Shown here: positions 62,301-64,000 of the stretch, piece after piece
How positions within the stretch are numbered: position 1 is the first letter of the stretch
Layout: each line of letters opens with the position of its first letter
Assembly: GCA_024742755.1 (NCBI GenBank)
Contig: JANSXW010000011.1
Span: forward strand, 1-64,000
Length of the DNA: 64,000 bases
Reading direction: 5' to 3'
DNA from: a bacterium
GTDB taxonomy: Bacteria > Bacteroidota > Bacteroidia > Chitinophagales > Saprospiraceae
Program-made: the position numbers and the translations under genes
The notes under the pieces: model-generated
What the model was told of the DNA's origin: nothing
What the model saw: the letters and a program-made list of their open reading frames with translations, nothing else
Database searches by the model: none

Positions 62301-63121
62301 ACTTCTATGGGCTGGGCAATGAGAGCATCAATATTGAAAATCTGCTGGACGACGAGGCACTGAACTACAACCGCATCAAGCAAAGGGTGATTCGCGTGAT
62401 GCCCTCTTTTATGCGCAGGCTCAATGCACAGTCCAGAGTCCTTGTGGGCCCTACTTTTGAATCCATTGAAGTAGAGCGCACAGAGGGCCGCTATATTGAT
62501 GAAATCGGCAATAGCTTCCAGGAAGAACTCTTTGATGGGCTGGAATTTGCCGGGCTACGCTTCCTGCTCGACTACCGGACCCGGGACAACAACGCCATTC
62601 CTACCCGCGGACTGGGCTTCTTTTTGGAAGGTGGCTGGAAGCAACAGCTGGAAGAGGGGCGCAAAAACTTTGCCTATCTGAACACCTCATTTTCCGCCTA
62701 TCAGCGCATCGACCGGCGGGGCAAGCTGGTGTTTGCCACCCGGTTGGAATTTCAGCACCGCTTCAATGAAGATTATGAGTTCTATCAGGGCGCAACCCTC
62801 GGCGGGCCCGGGGAGGGGGCGAACTTCCGGGGCTTCCGCCGTGACCGCTTCATTGGCTCTACTGCTTTTGTGCACAATACCGACCTGCGCTGGAAGACCA
62901 TCACTTCTGAAAATCCGACGCTGCCCTTCTCACTCGGGCTGATGGCGGGCTTCGACCACGGTCGGGTATGGCTGCGCGGAGAAGAATCGGATGTCTGGCA
63001 CTACAGCTACGGCGGCGGCATCTGGCTCAGCCCATTCGACTTGTTCGTGCTTAGCGGCGGCGTTTACCGGGGTGATAATAAGGACAACCGGGTGGTAGTG
63101 ACGGGCGGCTTCTTTTTTTAA
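59384..63121 (+). CDS. Surface fusion: metallophosphoesterase, kinase-like middle domain and Omp85-type barrel
   Basis: A 1,245-residue exported protein with a lipobox (LTSC, Cys20). Residues 45-360 form a calcineurin-like phosphoesterase with all metal motifs: GDAGKG (Asp54), GDNIYP (Asp84), GNHDW (126-130), HHPPYS (His225) and GHEH (305-308). The middle part (about 440-740) has DWDRHDDQW (607-615) and PRDRDQAF (632-639), which look like the catalytic and metal loops of atypical kinases of the CotH, Fam20 or HipA kind. The last ~350 residues form a barrel of the surface antigen D15/Omp85 type with a NFRGFRRDRF loop and a terminal Phe. MPP-barrel fusions occur in Bacteroidota; the kinase reading is inference. 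A terminator follows. Confidence 0.85.
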   Translation: MRKPTRPLFHLILILGLTSCANYQLNYSPEASNWAKETMLPDQPLMHSVFLVGDAGKGSNPALDLLQRKVQNAGKESTVLFLGDNIYPNGMAPKSGADRAQDEERLKAQLNTVLDYEGNVFFIAGNHDWDKYGIDGLKRQKKFIEDYLGREDVFFPDPGCGDPEEIEINEKLVIVLIDSEWYLSDWDKDYQVNAGCEVKSRAVFAEFMVEAVKGNRNKDVLIAMHHPPYSTGPHGGQFTLKQHLFPLTEFVEPLYLPLPVAGSIFQFLRGTVGHRQDLIHPKYQELSDIVVGAARRNGSFVIASGHEHSLQYIEQDEQSFIVSGAGSKTTATNARNGGQFAYGHLGFAQLDYYEDGSAWVKYWVPDAEEPQGKLVFQKQVQPPLPKVVEDPPESFEPLPDSITVKVSENDFERGRLWNFFWGKHYRGAYNATVKLPVLDLTRYKGGVRPVKRGGGYQTNSLRLEGADGRQYALRSIDKDASRTLGYPFNESFVTAVLEDNFSAAHPFASIATASLAEAAGIYYTQPKMFYLPRQPALGIYNEDYAGALYTVEERPDDEVWNDYEQFGAPKRIRSTLDTRERIQEDHDEQIDYPFVVRNRLFDVLIGDWDRHDDQWRWSEIDSGEVDYYRPIPRDRDQAFSNYDGLILELAKGTTPDIKKLKAYRGDENRLEWLVYNGRHFDRTFLSGADWPVWEAEARHLQEQLTDEVIEQAFKNNWPGPVYQLNAPDIIQKLKARRDKFMDIAREYYELMAKEVDIVGTFKRDLFVIERMEDGRTRIRAYDTNSKSEKELKFYDRTFLPEETREIAVYGLMDQDVFRVKGTCKRNCIKVRMIGGVGQDILEDESNGKGLIYYDAKNEGNLLQTGSKAKVKRRFDPAFNIYDRESNDYNFNYTSLLPAAGFNPDDGILLGLSAAYTTYGFKKDPYAAQHKIDMKFATGTNGFTLDYQGEFIDLFGPFELGLDAEYQTPLYSRNFYGLGNESINIENLLDDEALNYNRIKQRVIRVMPSFMRRLNAQSRVLVGPTFESIEVERTEGRYIDEIGNSFQEELFDGLEFAGLRFLLDYRTRDNNAIPTRGLGFFLEGGWKQQLEEGRKNFAYLNTSFSAYQRIDRRGKLVFATRLEFQHRFNEDYEFYQGATLGGPGEGANFRGFRRDRFIGSTAFVHNTDLRWKTITSENPTLPFSLGLMAGFDHGRVWLRGEESDVWHYSYGGGIWLSPFDLFVLSGGVYRGDNKDNRVVVTGGFFF

Positions 63122-63144
63122 GTCTGCGGTCTGCCCATACATGA

Positions 63145-63183
63145 AAAATCCCCGCTCCGTATGCAACGGAGTGGGGATTTTTT
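63145..63183. terminator. Bidirectional terminator between the fusion gene and the SDR gene
   Basis: A 13-bp stem (63148-63160 with 63166-63178, one G-T pair) with a 5-nt loop has an A tract on the left and six T residues on the right, so it can end both convergent genes. Confidence 0.9.
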
Positions 63184-63199
63184 CTTCTGGACAAAAGTC

Positions 63200-63922
63200 T
63201 TACTTCTTGGGAGGCTTCGTCGGCCTTACTTCCACCTTGCTGGGCAGGGTACGCGGGTGCATGTTCAGCAGGTCCATCACCATCTGCCCCATGTCTTCGG
63301 GCTGTATCTTCCAGGCATCCTTTTCGTTGGGCGTGTGGTCATTGAAGTAAGTGGCCACAGAGCCCGGCATGATAGTGGTGACTTTCACATCATCCTGCCG
63401 CAGGTCGAGCATCACTGCTTGCGTAAAGCCCACCAGGCCAAACTTGCTGGCATTGTAGGCGGAGCCGGAGGGGAAGAAGTTCGTTCCCGCAAGGCTGGCA
63501 ATAGTGATCAGGTAACCTTTCGTCTTTTTAAGTTCCGGTATAGATGCCTTGGTCGTGTAAAACACCCCCGTCAGGTTGGTGTCGATGACGGCATTCCACT
63601 GTTCCGCAGTCATCTCTTCGATAGGTGCGAAGTGCCCCACACCGGCGTTGGCAATAGCGACATCCAACTGTCCCCATTCCTCAATCACCCGCTTTACGGC
63701 ATTCTCCTGGGCTACCATATCGCGCACATCAGCGGCAATACCAATGGCTTTGCCGGGGCCCAATGCGGTGAGCTTTTCGGCTGCTGCATCGGCTGCCGTT
63801 TGCTCGCGGCTTGTCACGGCCACATGCATACCGTGTTTTACCATGGCTTCAGCTACGCCGAGCCCTATTCCTTTGCTGCCGCCCGTGATGAGGGCGGTCT
63901 TTCCGTTGAGTTTTGTTTCCAT
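63200..63922 (-). CDS. SDR family oxidoreductase
   Basis: A 240-residue classical short-chain dehydrogenase. The NAD(P) loop is TGGSKGIG (13-20), NAG is at 92-94, and the catalytic residues are Ser143, Tyr156 and Lys160 (YNASK). Arg39 after the second strand favours NADPH. The sequence resembles 3-oxoacyl-ACP reductase/3-ketoacyl reductase-like members, but the substrate cannot be assigned. The C-terminus ends in a basic Pro/Lys tail. It is separated from the fusion gene by a bidirectional terminator. Confidence 0.92.
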   Translation of the reverse strand: METKLNGKTALITGGSKGIGLGVAEAMVKHGMHVAVTSREQTAADAAAEKLTALGPGKAIGIAADVRDMVAQENAVKRVIEEWGQLDVAIANAGVGHFAPIEEMTAEQWNAVIDTNLTGVFYTTKASIPELKKTKGYLITIASLAGTNFFPSGSAYNASKFGLVGFTQAVMLDLRQDDVKVTTIMPGSVATYFNDHTPNEKDAWKIQPEDMGQMVMDLLNMHPRTLPSKVEVRPTKPPKK

Positions 63923-63967
63923 ATCTGTACAACGGCTGGGCGGGGGCTGGGTTTAGGGGGGCACAAA

Positions 63968-64000
63968 AAAATACCCGCCCCCGGAATCTCCGAAGGCGGG
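63968..64000 (-). terminator. Terminator of a minus-strand gene beyond the right edge
   Basis: On the minus strand CCCGCC and GGCGGG arms with an inner CGGA/TCCG pairing are followed by TATTTTTTT. The hairpin reaches the last base of the window and must end a gene lying further right. Confidence 0.8.

Noticed and set aside
1-64000. CRISPR array, prophage, integron or complete insertion sequence
   Set aside because: No regularly spaced repeats, no cas, integrase, transposase or phage structural gene was seen on either strand.

Overview
The window is a contiguous piece of a Bacteroidota chromosome, most likely from the Saprospiria (Lewinella, Phaeodactylibacter or Haliscomenobacter type). This rests on type IX secretion genes (porU, porV, a PorP/SprF protein, gldJ), a T9SS C-terminal sorting domain, several DUF3857 and OmpA/thrombospondin-3 proteins, and weak Shine-Dalgarno signals. 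Perfect TAnnTTTG boxes, the Bacteroidota -7 promoter element, also stand just upstream of many start codons. Species assignment is inference. No tRNA, 16S/23S/5S rRNA, CRISPR array, prophage or transposase gene was seen.

Layout. 1-8.5 kb: end of a short inverted-repeat element, an OsmC-type protein that looks like the product of an internal deletion, an amino acid permease, a DUF6909-type protein, an OmpA/TSP3 protein, a dockerin-like T9SS cargo protein and a lineage-specific helical protein. 8.5-14.4 kb: a RavA-type AAA+ ATPase with a SlyD-like FKBP, a hypothetical, LolA, a GH3-type enzyme and the RNase P RNA gene. 14.4-24.3 kb: the T9SS block, with porU and porV on the minus strand, divergent from porP/sprF-like and gldJ, followed by murF. 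24.3-29.8 kb: a ureohydrolase-fold protein without its metal ligands, an MFS transporter, a Glu/Leu dehydrogenase and a second OmpA/TSP3 protein. 29.8-35.4 kb: a 45-residue small protein gene between imperfect direct repeats, a second helical protein, an orphan histidine kinase, a tandem NTF2-like protein and a lipoprotein. 35.6-41.5 kb: three tandem DUF3857/transglutaminase-fold genes. 41.6-49.2 kb: geranylgeranylglyceryl phosphate synthase-like protein, RsgA, a 55-residue membrane protein, BamA, UppS and an M3 peptidase. 49.2-57.5 kb: envelope proteins, a PLP ammonia-lyase, a 7TM-like protein, an SPFH protein, a candidate small RNA and a geranylgeranyl reductase family flavoprotein. 57.5-64 kb: two adjacent MITE-like elements, an aspartoacylase-family protein, a very large metallophosphoesterase/kinase-like/Omp85-barrel fusion and an SDR oxidoreductase.

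Together the genes are dominated by envelope biogenesis: outer-membrane assembly (BamA, LolA), peptidoglycan precursors (MurF, UppS), protein export across the outer membrane (T9SS) and many secreted or surface proteins. The most novel item is the 1,245-residue surface fusion at 59384-63121. The two MITE-like elements, the truncated OsmC gene, the two unlisted small proteins and the candidate small RNA are also worth following up. All functions are read from sequence by eye. No database search, structure prediction or fold computation was run.
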